Made by a program: the position numbers and the translations under genes
The notes under the pieces: model-generated
The model's input: only the letters and a program-made list of their open reading frames with translations
The model's database searches: none
What the model was told of the DNA's origin: nothing
Source of the DNA: Diorhabda sublineata
Lineage: Eukaryota; Arthropoda; Insecta; Coleoptera; Chrysomelidae
DNA length: 64,000 nt
Direction of reading: 5' to 3'
Assembly (NCBI RefSeq): GCF_026230105.1
Contig: NC_079479.1
Span: 33,759,385 to 33,823,384 of the forward strand
Part shown: positions 46,947-59,072 of the stretch, piece after piece
Layout of the letters: each line of letters starts with the position of its first letter
Position numbering within the stretch: position 1 is the first letter of the stretch

Positions 46947-48715
46947 ATTGCCTTAGATAAAAAAGGTGAATAAAAGGTTTGTGATAGGTCGATTGACCAA
47001 TATTTTCACACTAATCATCTTAGGCTATTTAGAAATAGAGCTACTGAAGTTTATTGAAGTATAAAATGCAGTAAATACATAAGATACAGTATTTTTTTCC
47101 CTCATTGTTGCTTTGTCATCATTCCTACTATAATATGTTTGCTATAAAATTTTGGTTTTGTAATTATTCGATTTCGACTATTTTTCTGCATCTAGAAGTA
47201 AGGAGTTGGATGGTTTTTGCAATAATTCAACATATATTGGCGATCAAGAGTTTTCTAACTTTGATTTCATTAAAATGTACTTGATTTCTGCTATCAATTC
47301 TTCTGTTTTATTATATTTCGTTTCTTTATCGTCCAGTTTTCTGTATTAATCTTTTCTGGTCCATTTACCTCGTTGAACTTTAACACCGTGACGTCGATGT
47401 CTGGTTTATTGGTCTCGTAGGTTCAGAATCAATATGTATTAGGAATTTAATAATTTAATTGTCTTTACAAAATTCAGAGTTACTTGTTTTAAATTCTCTA
47501 ATTTATTTATTTTATTATTATAATCGTCATTGTTTTTATTATTATTATTATTATGATTATTTTTATTGCATACGCTGTATGTTTTGCGTTAATGTTCACA
47601 AAAATGAACATATTTCATCAGAGTAATTTATACGTGAGGTGTCAACAGTCTTCAACACAAGTGGTAGGCTAATATGTTTGGCGCTTTCCGAAATGTGTGA
47701 AACAGGAAGAAACCGAAAACCACAACCCGAAACAGATTTGTATCCTCATAATCGAATAATTATGTAACGGCAAAGTGCTGACATATATTTTAAAACCAGA
47801 GATTCTATTTTGAGGATGTAAATTTTAAGGGTGTATTTTCCTGTTGGCTCTGAAATATTAATGCGTTCTGAACATGTGGGCATTATTGCAATAAAATGGA
47901 AAATTAATATTTTCTTACTACTGTCTTAATGTATATAAATATATATATTTAGTTCATAAAATTACATTGAAATAAATATCGTTAGACCTTCATAAAATAT
48001 AAAACAATTATTTTATTATTAACTTTGCATGTGGATGTTTTTAAAATTTTAATATTACTTTTTCTCCCCTTACCATACGCGATTATCCTGTATCGGGGAT
48101 GTCTAGATTACATTGTGAAATAGCCAACTAGAATGACCCACGGAGTTGCCGTGGAGAGACAGATTTACGTTCTTGAGAATCGTCTCCATGACAACGATAG
48201 AGGGAACTTCACCAACGCACTTGATTCCCGTTCGGGATGTTGGTCGTTGGGATAATATGGATGGTTTAAACTTCCACAGATAGAGTTGAAGTAGTAATAA
48301 AAATGGAGCAGTTTTAAGATTAAATATGTATAACGAAATTATTGATGTTTTGTTATAGTATTCACCATGTATAGTAAAGAATGAATTTTTCTTCATTTAA
48401 TCAAATCTTAAAACAGAATTAACCACTAATTGTAGGTGTCTTTACTAGGTTTAATTGATTGCAAATAGTAAAATTTAGAAGATCCTTCAAGGGCTAGGGC
48501 GAGGGCAACAAAGGCAATAGGAAACGACAATGCCTTCGTATTCTTAGTATTAGTATTGATTTTGGAGATAGTGAGAGGAATTTTCCTCGCAATATGATAT
48601 CTTCAACAAATTTTGGAGGAAACTTTATCAATGTTATCTTCTTCAATATCAATACAATCATTTAAACGCTTCACCATGCCGTGCTTGTAGAAGAATTTGT
48701 CTTTTACATCATATT
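46947..48715. other. Unannotated sequence
   Basis: AT-rich. A TTATTA run lies near 47535-47560. A less AT-rich block at 48110-48250 has no frame that I can assign. Confidence 0.45.
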
Positions 48716-48719
48716 CGGC

Positions 48720-49620
48720 GATTGCTTCTTCAATCTAGCTGAATTTTTTAACCACTGAGTATTTTTGAGATAAGAGAATAGCCAGCAGTCACTGGGGGCC
48801 AGATTTGGACTATACGATGGATAAGGAAGCAATTCGAAGTGTAAGTCGTTCAATTCAACCATCGTTGCCATCGAATGCATTTTCTTGGTGAAACAGTGGT
48901 CTTGTATTTCGATTTATGAAGCCGTTTTTCCTCTACTCTATATAGTATTCGCTGTTGATTGTCTCTTGTGTATCTTTTGGAGATAGTTGATGAAGAATAT
49001 TCCATGAGTATCCGCAAAAAATCTGTAAATGTGACCAAACACTGTTCTGAATCATAAGCACGTTGTTATTTTTGATCGATTGAGTTAGTAAACGCGGGAT
49101 CCACATTGAAAAAAGCTTCCTCGTGGTAATAAACACACTGTCTACTGATATCTGAATCAACTATCTCACCCAATTTCAATTTACGTTTAAATATAATCAA
49201 TTTGTGAAGATTTTCGATGTTTTCTGTAGTAACCTCCTCAATTGGACTACCAGAACGTTCACCATCATCGGTGTTTCTACGACCACGTTTTAATGCAGCA
49301 AACAAATGATTGTTTCCGATGTAGCGCAGTCCAAATAACCCTTTTGAAGTTATTGCAGAGCTTGTACAGTATTTTTTCCATCCAGAAGTAGCAATGATAA
49401 ATTAACAAATGAAATTGTTTTGAATCCACCCTTTTTTTGCAAATTAACAAAGTAGCTTCACTTAAATGGTTACCACGAATCGACACGTCATGAAATTTTA
49501 CACATAGTCTTTTGAAAGTTGGTACTTCGTAAACGTCATTTGGATACGACAATGGCAACGCCATCTGTGTGTCAGTTACACGACTTATTGAGTTATTTAA
49601 TATTTTTAAGAGCTCACATA
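48720..49620 (-). mobile_element. Mariner transposon, decayed (subfamily M2)
   Basis: The minus strand parallels the 26.7-27.7 kb copy. Near 49305-49220 it reads FAALKRGRRNTDDGERSGSP and IEEVTTENIENLHKLI, the HTH region. Then come RKLKLGEIVD, a degraded MHEEAFFNVDP, and near 48780-48740 the ISKILSG-like C-terminus. The regions of the catalytic Asp residues are badly damaged. The 5' end (complement of 49548-49595; TGGCAACGCCATCTG, ACACGACTTATTGAG) is almost the same as in the other M2 copy, which helps to define the family terminus. Confidence 0.85.
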
Positions 49621-51110
49621 GATTTGGTGCCATTAGTTAGAGGATCGTTTACTAGTCAGTAAGATTTTAGAACCACCAGTATCTTCAAAAGGTAAATATT
49701 ATAGAGACAATATTCACAGAAGTGTAAGATCCACATATTTGATACCAGGTAGCCTTCAACAACTGTGAGAGGTCATTGGAGCTCGAAGAGGCAACAGACG
49801 TTACTAAATTTAATATAACTAATTTTTTGAAGAATTTTTTTCACTTTCTATTTGTTAGTAATAATTTAAATAAAGAAAATAGTTAGATCAAATTATTTTT
49901 TCATCATAAAACCGTAGATAAATAATCAAAATGAGACAAAACCCCGAGTCAAAAATTCCTATTTGTGTTACGAGTTGGAATAGAATAGATTCTACTGGAG
50001 TTTTTAATGAAACTTCTGGTTAGTTACCCGGAACTAGTTTCTATGTTTCATTAGAATATTCTGCAGCACGAGTTGATAACGTGCCGCTGTTATTTACTCT
50101 TCCTACCCGTGAAATATACAACGTAGACAACATCATTTGTCAACAAACATCATTATTTCTAGAAAAGTGTTTGTTTGACCAAAATGTATACATCGGTTTC
50201 GTGTTTTCTCGACCTCAACCCCCACTTTAATATTGTTTAATTTGGTGTTAATGTATGCATCTGTCGCACGAATCCAGTAAAGTAAATAATAAATTGGCTT
50301 TTCGCTCGCGTGTCTCTCCATCTAAAAGTACAGATGGCGAATGCTTGCATGAGACAGGGCGTTCTACGAATGTAAAGTGATACTAATTATGTATGAAATT
50401 TATTAGAGAACATACCGATGCCCGATACAGATAGCCCTTGTTATTGATCTACTTGAAAAATTAATTTCGGACATTACTCAATGGGACTGTTGAACGTTGA
50501 ACGATTTCCGTGTAAAGGACTACACCGAAAAATACTTTTTCTCAAAAAAATAATTTATGTATATGACTAATACCGATAATCCTCATATCAATTTAACGTA
50601 TGGATGCTGTAAAATGATGATTTACTTTATTATTTATCTTTTATTTGCTTTTACAGACTTTGGTGACGATTTATCAATTGACATTTCAGTATTTTATTTT
50701 TTTAAACTAAGTAGGTGGCCATAGCAACTAGTAGACGGTGGCCATATTATTTCTTCGTCCTTTTTCCTTTTGCTTTACACTTGCTTTAATTTTCCTCGTT
50801 TTCAGTCGTTTCCTTTGCCTTTTTTCCACATTTGACGTAGGTATATTCAAACGGAGCACATGCAACTATTTAAGACAGTAAATACACTGAATCATATCTT
50901 CGATTTTCAAAGTTTTATAGTACTTTCCACCAGACCTTACCCAATCATATTTGTAGCCTTCTCCCGCTGAATTTTCACTATACAATCTATTTTATAATCT
51001 TCAGAAGTTGATTCTACTTTCTTTTCATATAAACGAAACTTGACATTTTTAATATTTTGTTCCTTCTCTATTTTATTGCGATCTTTTTCTATCATTTTAA
51101 AGTATTTCTG
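49621..51110. other. Unannotated sequence
   Basis: No gene assigned. The stretch 50040-50350 is less AT-rich and has a minus frame of 62 codons with no similarity known to me. Confidence 0.4.
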
Positions 51111-51114
51111 CTAC

Positions 51115-51980
51115 TTATTTTGCACGTTTTCTTCCACTGTTGCCAATTTTTGGAACTGACTGGACTTGATTCACAAATAAACATTTAAAAAGAGTTTCGA
51201 TAGTCTCTGTAACAGATTGTGAGGTTTTCGTTTGGGGTAACCTCGAGTCATAAACCAATGGTTCTGCGATTTGACTTTCATTAGAAACTTTAGATTGTTT
51301 TGTTCCTTTATTTTGCTCTTCATAGTAGTCTAATATGGACGGGTTATACGGATATATTCCAGTTGAACTGAATCCAAAAGAAGCATTCCTTTGGAACGTA
51401 AATTTCTGACAATATAGTGCCAAATTATGATCGGGTAATTGACCTGGATGATTATTAAGACAATTACTGCATTGTTGATAAAAATACGATATCAAGGTTT
51501 TGAAAAAAGCTCAGTCGAAGGGTTGTAGATAATAAATAGTATGGCTTGTCCATCAACAATCAGTTGGAACCTACTAATTGGTTTTCGAGGAATAAAATGT
51601 GACATGTAGATGACAGAACCTGGAGGTAAGTCATATTCGTACTCTTCTTGTTTATGTTTGCCCTCCAGCAGCAGGCTATCACAATCACAGTTTCTCCCTT
51701 TTCCATCGACATTATTGTGGCTATGGTTTCACCTTTCTTCGCTAGACCTGCTCCAGGACGATTATTCATTTGGAGACCAGTTTCATCCGTATTAAAAATG
51801 CTGAAATGCTTAGTAACAACAATCAGCTCATCTTCAAAATGGACTCCAAAAGGTTAAAATAAGCGAGCAATAGATAGTTTCTCTGATTTACGAATTTTAT
51901 TGATTCTTTTCTCAAAACCCAGTCACTCAATCATTCCCAGCTTTCTGGTTTGCTGTATTGAATTTATGATTTGAATTTTA
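51115..51980 (-). mobile_element. Tigger/pogo-like DDE transposase relic
   Basis: On the minus strand the protein runs KPESWE (about 51945), ESIKFVNQRNYLLLAYF, FSIFNTDETGLQMNNRPGAG (about 51820-51750, with the first catalytic Asp in NTDETG), then KKGETIATIMSMEKGETVIV and IACC. The middle with the second Asp (LDGHxSH) is missing. The C-terminal frame at 51495-51115 has YYQQC-like residues, then NASFGFSSTGIYPYNPSI, the usual (F)R.TGIYP(F/Y)NP block. The order and motifs are those of DDE_1 (pogo/Tigger/jerky) transposases. An internal deletion, a stop and a frameshift make it non-functional. Confidence 0.9.
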
Positions 51981-52540
51981 CCGCTGAGCAAATTTAAATA
52001 TGTTGGTTTGCAGGTGGTTTCTGGTTAAGGAAAGAAAAATTTTCTGTATATGTATTGCTTCATTTTCAAAGTTGAATGTAGTACCTGTACTCGAATGTAC
52101 TTTTCTAGGATTATTTTTCTTCGAACGCCTTTTTTCTTGGAATGTTGAAAGTTATTGCATATAAACTGACAAGTTCTGGTTTTTAATTGCATAATTGGTT
52201 AACAAATAAAAATATTATGGCCATATAAGCCTTAAAATATAGTCTATATAAACTATATATTTACGATAAGATGGCTATACAAACAGAAACATTAAGAAAG
52301 TGAAATAATTTTGACGATAATACAAAATCGATGATGAAATCACGTTCATAACGTAGAAACTGATAATACACAACGCTATTTGTTGATAAGAGTTGGAATT
52401 TTTTCACCCTGATTGACTCTATAATAATAGTTTGGTCTCACTGTAACAATAATTTCATAGTCAATGAAAATACTATCGGAAAAATATCATTTTGTGTCAT
52501 AAATAGTGACAGAAAATCATGATGCATCGTCCTCCCCGCT
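51981..52540. other. Unannotated AT-rich sequence
   Basis: No features recognised. Confidence 0.5.
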
Positions 52541-52544
52541 TAAT

Positions 52545-52790
52545 TTATTGAATAGAGGGTTGTTCGCAAGCAACGCGCAATTCGCTGCCATTATAATAGA
52601 CATGTACAAATGCAATGTATTTTTGTGATAATTCCATTTGACTTGTATCTGCATATAAAGCCATCATAACAAGTGCCGGATGCTCGAACGTCCATCGCCC
52701 GTGACAATGCGAAACAGGACCGTCATACAAAAATAACAATTTTATGATAACATTGAAGATAGATTCAAAATTGATGTCGATTTCTATTTT
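52545..52790 (-). CDS. Unassigned protein-like open frame, fragment
   Basis: A minus frame of about 80 codons without an ATG start ends at TAA. It reads LYDGPVSHCHGRWTFEHPAL, followed by VMMALYADTSQMELS and VYYNGSELRVACEQPSIQ. The composition (Trp, Cys, His, Pro, balanced charges) and the locally higher GC look more protein-like than the AT-driven frames around it. I do not recognise the family. It could be a fragment of a transposon protein, an exon of an unknown gene or a pseudogene piece. No splice sites of good quality were found at its edges. Confidence 0.3.
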   Translation of the reverse strand, partial: KIEIDINFESIFNVIIKLLFLYDGPVSHCHGRWTFEHPALVMMALYADTSQMELSQKYIAFVHVYYNGSELRVACEQPSIQ

Positions 52791-53535
52791 CAGTAGAGTT
52801 TATCAATATCGGATATGTAAAAGAAAGATTAAACAAGATGATCTGATCCAAGATTTCAGCTACAATGTCTGTAACTATTTTTTAATTAGCTTGAGAAATT
52901 CGTCTTTATATTGTAATGTTTTCCTAATTTATTTGCACAATTTCTATGTTTGGGGTGAATTAATAAACATTGTATCTTACGTTCTTCATTTATTTAATAC
53001 TATACACTACACTAATTTATAATATTTCACTTATCACTATTACATAAACAACTTGAGTCATTTTTTGATTTCGTCGATTACTTTTTATTTCGGTATGTTC
53101 ACTACGACTACTTATTATAAACTGAACTCAACTGCGCTATACAAATTCATTATACATAATCACCAGGAGTTCTAGAAAATGAAAGAAATAAATAAATAGA
53201 CTTTCCTAGAAATTATTCAAAATAATTGATGTAGATAAACCGCTCGCTATAAAAACGGAAATGAAAAAAAAAACAAAGATCAAACGAATTCCGGGTGTTT
53301 CATAAAAAGCAGCGCCTTCGCCGATTATTAGAATTCTACTATATCCAAGCAGAACCGGCTTCAGAATGGAGATGAGTTGGTAACAATATAGAAAGAGGAA
53401 GAATTGTGAATTATCTCTCCAATTGACATGAAAAATCACACGAGGATAGGAAATAAACATTTTTTTACAATGGTATAGTTTGATAGTTGAAATATTTGTT
53501 TAAATAAAAACTGATATATTGTACACGACGGTCCT
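52791..53535. other. Unannotated AT-rich sequence
   Basis: No features recognised. Confidence 0.5.
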
Positions 53536-53539
53536 AAAT

Positions 53540-53930
53540 AAGTCATGTGAGGTTAAACGATTCTCAAAGTTTCCTAAGAGTAGATTTTCCTATTCTTCCA
53601 ATAGATCCTTCTCCTACTCCTAAAGTGTGAAATTTAAGATCTCATATTTTGCACCCTTCATGATTTGACCAGGATATTGTTGTTTTTAAAGGATTTTCAC
53701 GTACTTCTCCATTCTTCTCAGAATATTTACATCGGTCAAAAGATCTGTCCATGGTAGGCACGCATCTCAAAGGCTTCTAGTTTCCGATCGGAATATGCAT
53801 CGAGGTCCATCCAAGAAGTATGGTAATACATAAAATTTGAGCATTCCTATACTCAGCTTCAAGCTCATGTCGCGGCTAATTTTTGATCTAATAAATATTT
53901 TACAGTATTTCCGAAGTCGAAAATAACAAT
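53540..53930 (-). mobile_element. RTE-type retrotransposon relic
   Basis: The minus strand reads SRDMSLKLSIGMLKFYVLPY (about 53895-53830), then RSETRSL, LEAFEMRAY (shifted frame), LRRMEKYVKIL and QIMKGAKYEIL, ending near 53560. This follows the family order DLSL..R.R.L.CYV....YG.E.W....LEAFE.W.YRR.L.I....NVLRRM...E.L..IK.RK..Y.GH..R. Stops and shifts break it. The piece 30010-30310 is a related copy. Confidence 0.75.
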
Positions 53931-54319
53931 ATTTATATATACTTTTCTCAGATCCGTACCTGGTGATGTTGCTCATAATTCACTGGTGGAATGCCGAATC
54001 GGCTTGCCCTGTGTCATATTTATTCGCCGTACACAATCATCAGCTAAATAACTCATACACATCAACGAGCTTTCACCAAAAACTGATTCGCATTTATTGT
54101 TATTTGTGTAATGTGTAACTCTTAATTTTATAAATTTATTTTTTTCAGTAAATAGCTTATTTTGAGTTGTTATGATTAAGTAAACTTATTCGCAGTATTT
54201 TAGAAAACAATATTCCATATCTCAATATTACCAAATTTTATTAACTTAATATTGACGATGTTAATTGTGACTCAGCCAAAAAATTATGTCGATTAATAAC
54301 TATCATAGAAGAACTACAA

Positions 54320-55065
54320 ATATGTTAATTCTAACCATCAATTCGGCTTTTGGTAACATGGTACGGATTGAGCAAATCCATAGAGTGGTAGAAGATGTTA
54401 ATGAAACCTATGAAGAAAAAACATTTGTCACAGCAGCGATTCTAGCCAAGTATTTGATAATATTTGGCAATTAAGGTTGTTATATCAAAACAAATATGAT
54501 TATTAAAATCATGTTTGAAGGATAGATATTTCTTTGTCAAATGTAAGGATTAATACACAGGATTACACCCAGTTAACTAAGGGGTACCACAAGGATGTAT
54601 ACTTGGACTTATACTTTATCTAATTCATACTTTTGAGCTGCTAACCAACAGGAAAGCAAAAGTAGTAACGTTTCTTGATGACACGGAAAATTTTACCACT
54701 CCACCAGTGACTGAACAACCTTGAGTTAAAACAAGAAAATACAACAAAATATCTGGATATCTGTCTAGATAGGAAATTGAAATGTTGAAAATAAATCTTC
54801 ATAAAGAGGAAGCAACTGTGTAATTTAATTCAGAGAAATAAAATCACTGAAGCTAATAATTAAACATTGAAAACTAGCTGCAACTATGTTATTCAGCTCT
54901 GGGATACTGCAAGTAATTTTAACATTTCAAAGGTTTCAGAATGAAGCCATTAGAAATATTGTATCCAATTTTATAATCGAAAGAGAAGAAGTGCCTTTGG
55001 TTAGAGATGAAACCAAGAACAAAATTTACAATGGCAATAACTAATCCGGTCAATTTAGACATTCG
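54320..55065 (+). mobile_element. Jockey-type reverse transcriptase relic
   Basis: Plus-strand blocks in correct order: RIEQIHRVVEDVNETYEEKT (54366-54430) leading to a damaged FLD.AKAFD motif (first Asp); GVPQGCILGLILYLIHTFEL (54581-54645); KVVTFLDDTENFTTP (54657-54705), a YADDT-like catalytic motif in which Phe-Leu-Asp-Asp-Thr replaces FADDT; and RFQNEAIRNIV (54931-54970) with DIRSYINFHILN near 55060. These are the motifs of the jockey palm and thumb. Several frameshifts are present. Confidence 0.85.
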
Positions 55066-55080
55066 AAGTTACATAAATTT

Positions 55081-55650
55081 CACATTCTGAATTTTCCCCG
55101 TCAAAAAAATGAGTTTTTCGCAATTTTCAGCAAAATGGTAAGTTTTATCATAAAAATACCTCAGACAAAAATTGTACATCATAAAATTATCTATAAAAAA
55201 AGTATCAATACTTTTTTTCCTACAAGCCACTGTTTCCGAGATATAATGATTCAAAAAATTGTAAAAGTTGTCGTATTTAATGGTTTCACCAATATATTTT
55301 CAGCAGTAAACTTTTCTTACAACATTGAAATGAACCGAGACTTGTTGTGAGTATTCATAAGAAATTTCTGTTGAATGGTGGGAACTGTCATGAGTTCATC
55401 AAATAAATTATCAATTTACGAAGATGTTACGAAAGTTCGACGACAGTAAATCTAAAACATTCAAATTTTTGCAACTTTTTGAATCGTTATAAATCAGAAA
55501 CGGAGGCTCGTAGGAAAAAAATATTGATACGTTTTTTGTAAATAATTTTATGATCTACAATTTTTGTCCGAGGTATTTTTATGATAAAACTCACCGTTTT
55601 GCTGATAATCGCGAAAAACTCATTTTTTTGACCTTTGACCTTGAATAAAA
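55081..55650. mobile_element. Fold-back/MITE-like element with about 190-bp inverted arms
   Basis: The left arm (about 55100-55280) is the inverted complement of the right arm (about 55465-55640). Matching blocks include TCAAAAAAATGAGTTTTTCGC, TTTTATCATAAAAATACCTC, GACAAAAATTGTA and ATCATAAAATTAT, with roughly 80 per cent identity by eye. The loop is about 185 bases. The element directly abuts the 3' side of the jockey relic. It has no coding capacity; an open frame on the left arm is incidental. Confidence 0.82.
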
Positions 55651-56855
55651 TGTTTTCTATACACGGAAATAATTGGAAACATTAAAATTTAATTTTTAAT
55701 TGTATTTTAAACAATTTTATTGATTTTCAGCTTGATGGGAATTTATGTAGCTTCACTCTTATTTTTTGCTCTAATTTGACCGGAGTAAACATGAACGAAT
55801 AGGTTCAATTATGAAGATGAAAACTGTCAGTTATAACTAGTCAATATTTTCTTGAAAACGTATTTAATTTAATATAGAAAGACAGATTGTATATTGTATT
55901 CTCAGCCGGGAAAATTAAAAATACCATGATCAGGATTTTTCCATAGTTCGACTTTGACGATATTAGATTTTATTAAAAATACTAAAATAACAGCATTTTC
56001 GAATGCTTTAATATGTAAGAATTGTTTCCAAGTTATTTCTTAGAAGAATCTATATCATACCACGTAATTTTCTGGGTAACTTCTACTCTAAAGTTGAAAA
56101 AATAAGATTATTTTCCACATTAAATTAACTTTTTTTTAAATAAACATTGTATTAGGATAATAATACCTAACTTATATTTAATCATCTCTTTCGCTGACTC
56201 TCCCTTTTCAGAAAACAATAATTAGGCTCAAGCTAGTTAATTATCTTACCCACAACATTCCATATGCGCGTACCCCTCCTCAAGTCCACGCGGGGGGCGC
56301 CACTATACAGCGTCGCTATTTAGGGCTGTTGTAAAAACACTTTCCGACTCAGTGACTTCTGTCAATCCCTTTTGAGGATTACGTCAGTTAAGCAGAGGGC
56401 CAGCAGCCGGGCTAATCGCTCTGAGCCGAATTGTAAAATCCACGGCGCGCTTTGTCATCGGCCACAGATTAGCCGCAGAATACAAGCAAGCATTAGAAAA
56501 AAAAAGCGCGACTCCCACTGGGTATATGTACCTACTAAAACAAAACAAAAATTCTCCAAAGGGATTATAGCCCAGGAAATGCGAATTTAGAGGAATATTA
56601 GCTCAAGAATTATTAAAATACGATGATTACAAATATTCAGTACTTCCCATGTTAAGAAAGCTCTTCACAATGATTTTTAAACAGATAATAAGCGTCAAAG
56701 TGTCCAACTTTCCATTTAGGTGTATAGATAGACGCTCGGCTTGACATCAAATAGCAGACACAGCACTTGGGGGACAAAGAGGCGATGGTCAGAACAGTAC
56801 GGCTAAGACAAAAAGAAAAAGAGGAAACTACTATATCTAGTGATGTCTATACTCA
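55651..56855. other. Unannotated sequence with a GC-moderate block near 56260-56500
   Basis: No protein similarity was recognised. The block around 56260-56330 (CACGCGGGGGGCGCCACT) and the frame at 56372-56590 (lysine/arginine-rich) precede the R1-like relic and may belong to the same element. Confidence 0.35.
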
Positions 56856-56859
56856 CTCA

Positions 56860-57370
56860 AGGCATTCCGATATACTACATTAAAAACACAGGGATTACGG
56901 AAAAAGGCAATACCGACAGGATGCTGCCTTTAAGCTTACTTGCTGAAGAGAGAAGTGCCTTCTACCGGCGAAAAGATTCAACCAAATGAAGAACGGAAAA
57001 ACAATTTTCAACGATGGGTAAAACAGTGAAATTCCTCGAAAAATAACCGATGTTCTTGTGCCCGTCGGGGCAAAAAAAGTTGCTGAGCATGTATTTTTTG
57101 CGTACCCTCTTTTCGAGTCATCCCGCAGTACTTGAGAAACTGTGCTAAAGCAAAAGCTTCGAGACCTTGGTGAGCACCATGCTTTCATCGGAGACTTCCT
57201 GGTAAGATACAAGCTAAAAAATCCGCTGTTTATAAAGGGATCGAGCAGCTAGTAAAGGCAGTTGGAAAAAAAAAGAAGCTGTTGACCTCAATGACCTGAA
57301 AAAGAGAATAATCCTTCTCCGTGAAGTAATGTCTAGCGACGATTCTGGAGGGGAGACGGATGTTCGACAA
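56860..57370 (+). mobile_element. Non-LTR retrotransposon ORF2 C-terminal relic (R1-like)
   Basis: The plus strand has LLAEERSAFYRRK (56932-56975), then in another frame NEERKNNFQRWVKQ, and later KKVAEHVFFAYPLFESSRST (57076-57135), followed by ETVLKQKLRDLGEHHAFI. This resembles the end of R1-clade and related ORF2 proteins, where (L)ANERK.IY.R...... EER..TL..WQ..W is followed by C..C....DT.EH..F.CP.F...R. The Cys residues of the usual terminal zinc finger are not preserved. Confidence 0.5.
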
Positions 57371-58868
57371 AATAACTTGTCCTAATGATAAATGTCGAGA
57401 GTTTTTGTCTTTTTATTCATGCACTTTCTATCTTCTCTCAAAGCTTTTTTCCATGTTATTTTTTTCTCCTACAATTAAGGGAAGATTTCTTTGTGCAGCC
57501 TCTTCTTCTCGTTACCATTTCTCTAACTAGCCAAATCTTTTTTGCTCTCCATTTTACATAGGTGTCTACATCAAAGTCTGCTATTATCGGTCCGTTTCCT
57601 ATTCAATCCATTCTAGTGACACTTTTTGAATTTTCCTTTTGAATGAGTTTGCAAGTACCCAGTTTCCGCTACCAGGTGTTGAAATATTGATTTATTCATG
57701 TGGTTTTTGTTATTTTTTTTTTCATCATAGAAAATTTCTGCTCAACGCGTGATGTAGTTTGATTGCTTTCATATCTGCTTCTTGATTTCGATCGCTCTAA
57801 ATATTTGAAACACTTGTTCCAACTGATTCCAACTATTTCCATAGTTCTATATCCTACTTGCAACTGTTTTTTTTTTGTTTCAGTCGTGAAATCCTTTTAT
57901 TGGACATTGTTTTTCCTGATCTGGTACGAACATCTGGGTTCACTTTGTGGTTTATCTCTATTCAAAAGCGGATCTCCTTAATGAGAATTTACATATTTGT
58001 TTTCGGTTGTTGCAGATTTTAATGATATTTGTCACTGCTGCAGTTTCTCTAAACTTGTTTAGTACTTTACTAAGATTAGACATAGAGAAAATTATTTTAA
58101 AAATATTCAGTATATCACGAGGATTTTGAGAAACAATCTGTACCATCTGTACATTATGTTATTAACAAGAACGTAGCGATAACATTTAGCTATGATTAAG
58201 GTTCTAGAATATAAATGCTATAATAAATAAACATTTTTCTCCGCGAATAAGCTATATAAATGTTTGCTCGGTCTATAAAATAAAACAAAAATGGTCCGAT
58301 GGGATTATGTTTGATCGCTACACCACCGGTGCGCTTTGCTTTTGTCGTCGCACGCACAGTAGCTACGTAACTCGAGTGAAATTAGCCTTCTTTGTGTTAT
58401 ACGCACGCCAAAATTGAATCAAAAGTCAATAGAAATACGAGGCACGTGCTGTGAAAAAGAAATTTGAAATTCAATTTCGAAATCTCTATACGCGTTTTGC
58501 CACTACGAGGAATAGTAATTTTCCTGCTAAAGCTAGTCGAATCGAAAACCGAATATCTCTTATTTAACTTCATATATTTATATACATTTGAAACCAATTC
58601 AATTAAATCGAAAATAATACTGGGAGGAAAAAAATTTATGAGATTCTTTCACAGTTTGAAATTTGTTTTGGGTATAATTTCGATAAATGCTGTAAAAAAT
58701 CTTGTGGTCTCGTATTATCAACAATTAAAATGAACTGGATACCTAAAGGGTATTGAATTGTGGTAGTATGTTCATAATGTAGGGTTGCATACACAGATCC
58801 AAAATTTCACAAAAAGCAACACCAAAATAAAACTCATTCATTTTTTTCCAATGTTATATTGAATAATT
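57371..58868. other. Unannotated sequence, including a possible non-coding island near 58230-58470
   Basis: No gene found. The piece 58230-58470 (CACCACCGGTGCGCTTTGC, GTCGTCGCACGCACAGTAGC) is clearly less AT-rich than the surroundings and not repeated elsewhere in the window. It is a candidate conserved element only. Confidence 0.4.
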
Positions 58869-59072
58869 GGAGTTTACTTCTTAAGAATCGATTTGCATAT
58901 ATAAGGGGCCCGGTATGAGAAAAATGTGAAGAGTAAAATCTATCGATGAATGACCTCTTTACGTTTCTTACTTTCTAATTTGTCAGTGTCAACATACTTA
59001 TATTGCTGTCATTGTGAAGTTTTATTATCATTGTGTTCCGCTAAAGTGAACTGAAAGTATTTTCAAATAACT

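Noticed and set aside
46724..46960. 78-codon frame rich in HYITL repeats
   Set aside because: It is a direct translation of the CATTA microsatellite.
48103..48396. 97-codon minus-strand frame
   Set aside because: No recognisable motif. Part of the underlying DNA is less AT-rich, but the frame has no codon pattern or splice context that supports a gene.
49277..49633. 118-codon minus frame
   Set aside because: It covers the 5' untranslated end of the M2 mariner in the wrong frame. The transposase HTH lies in a neighbouring frame.
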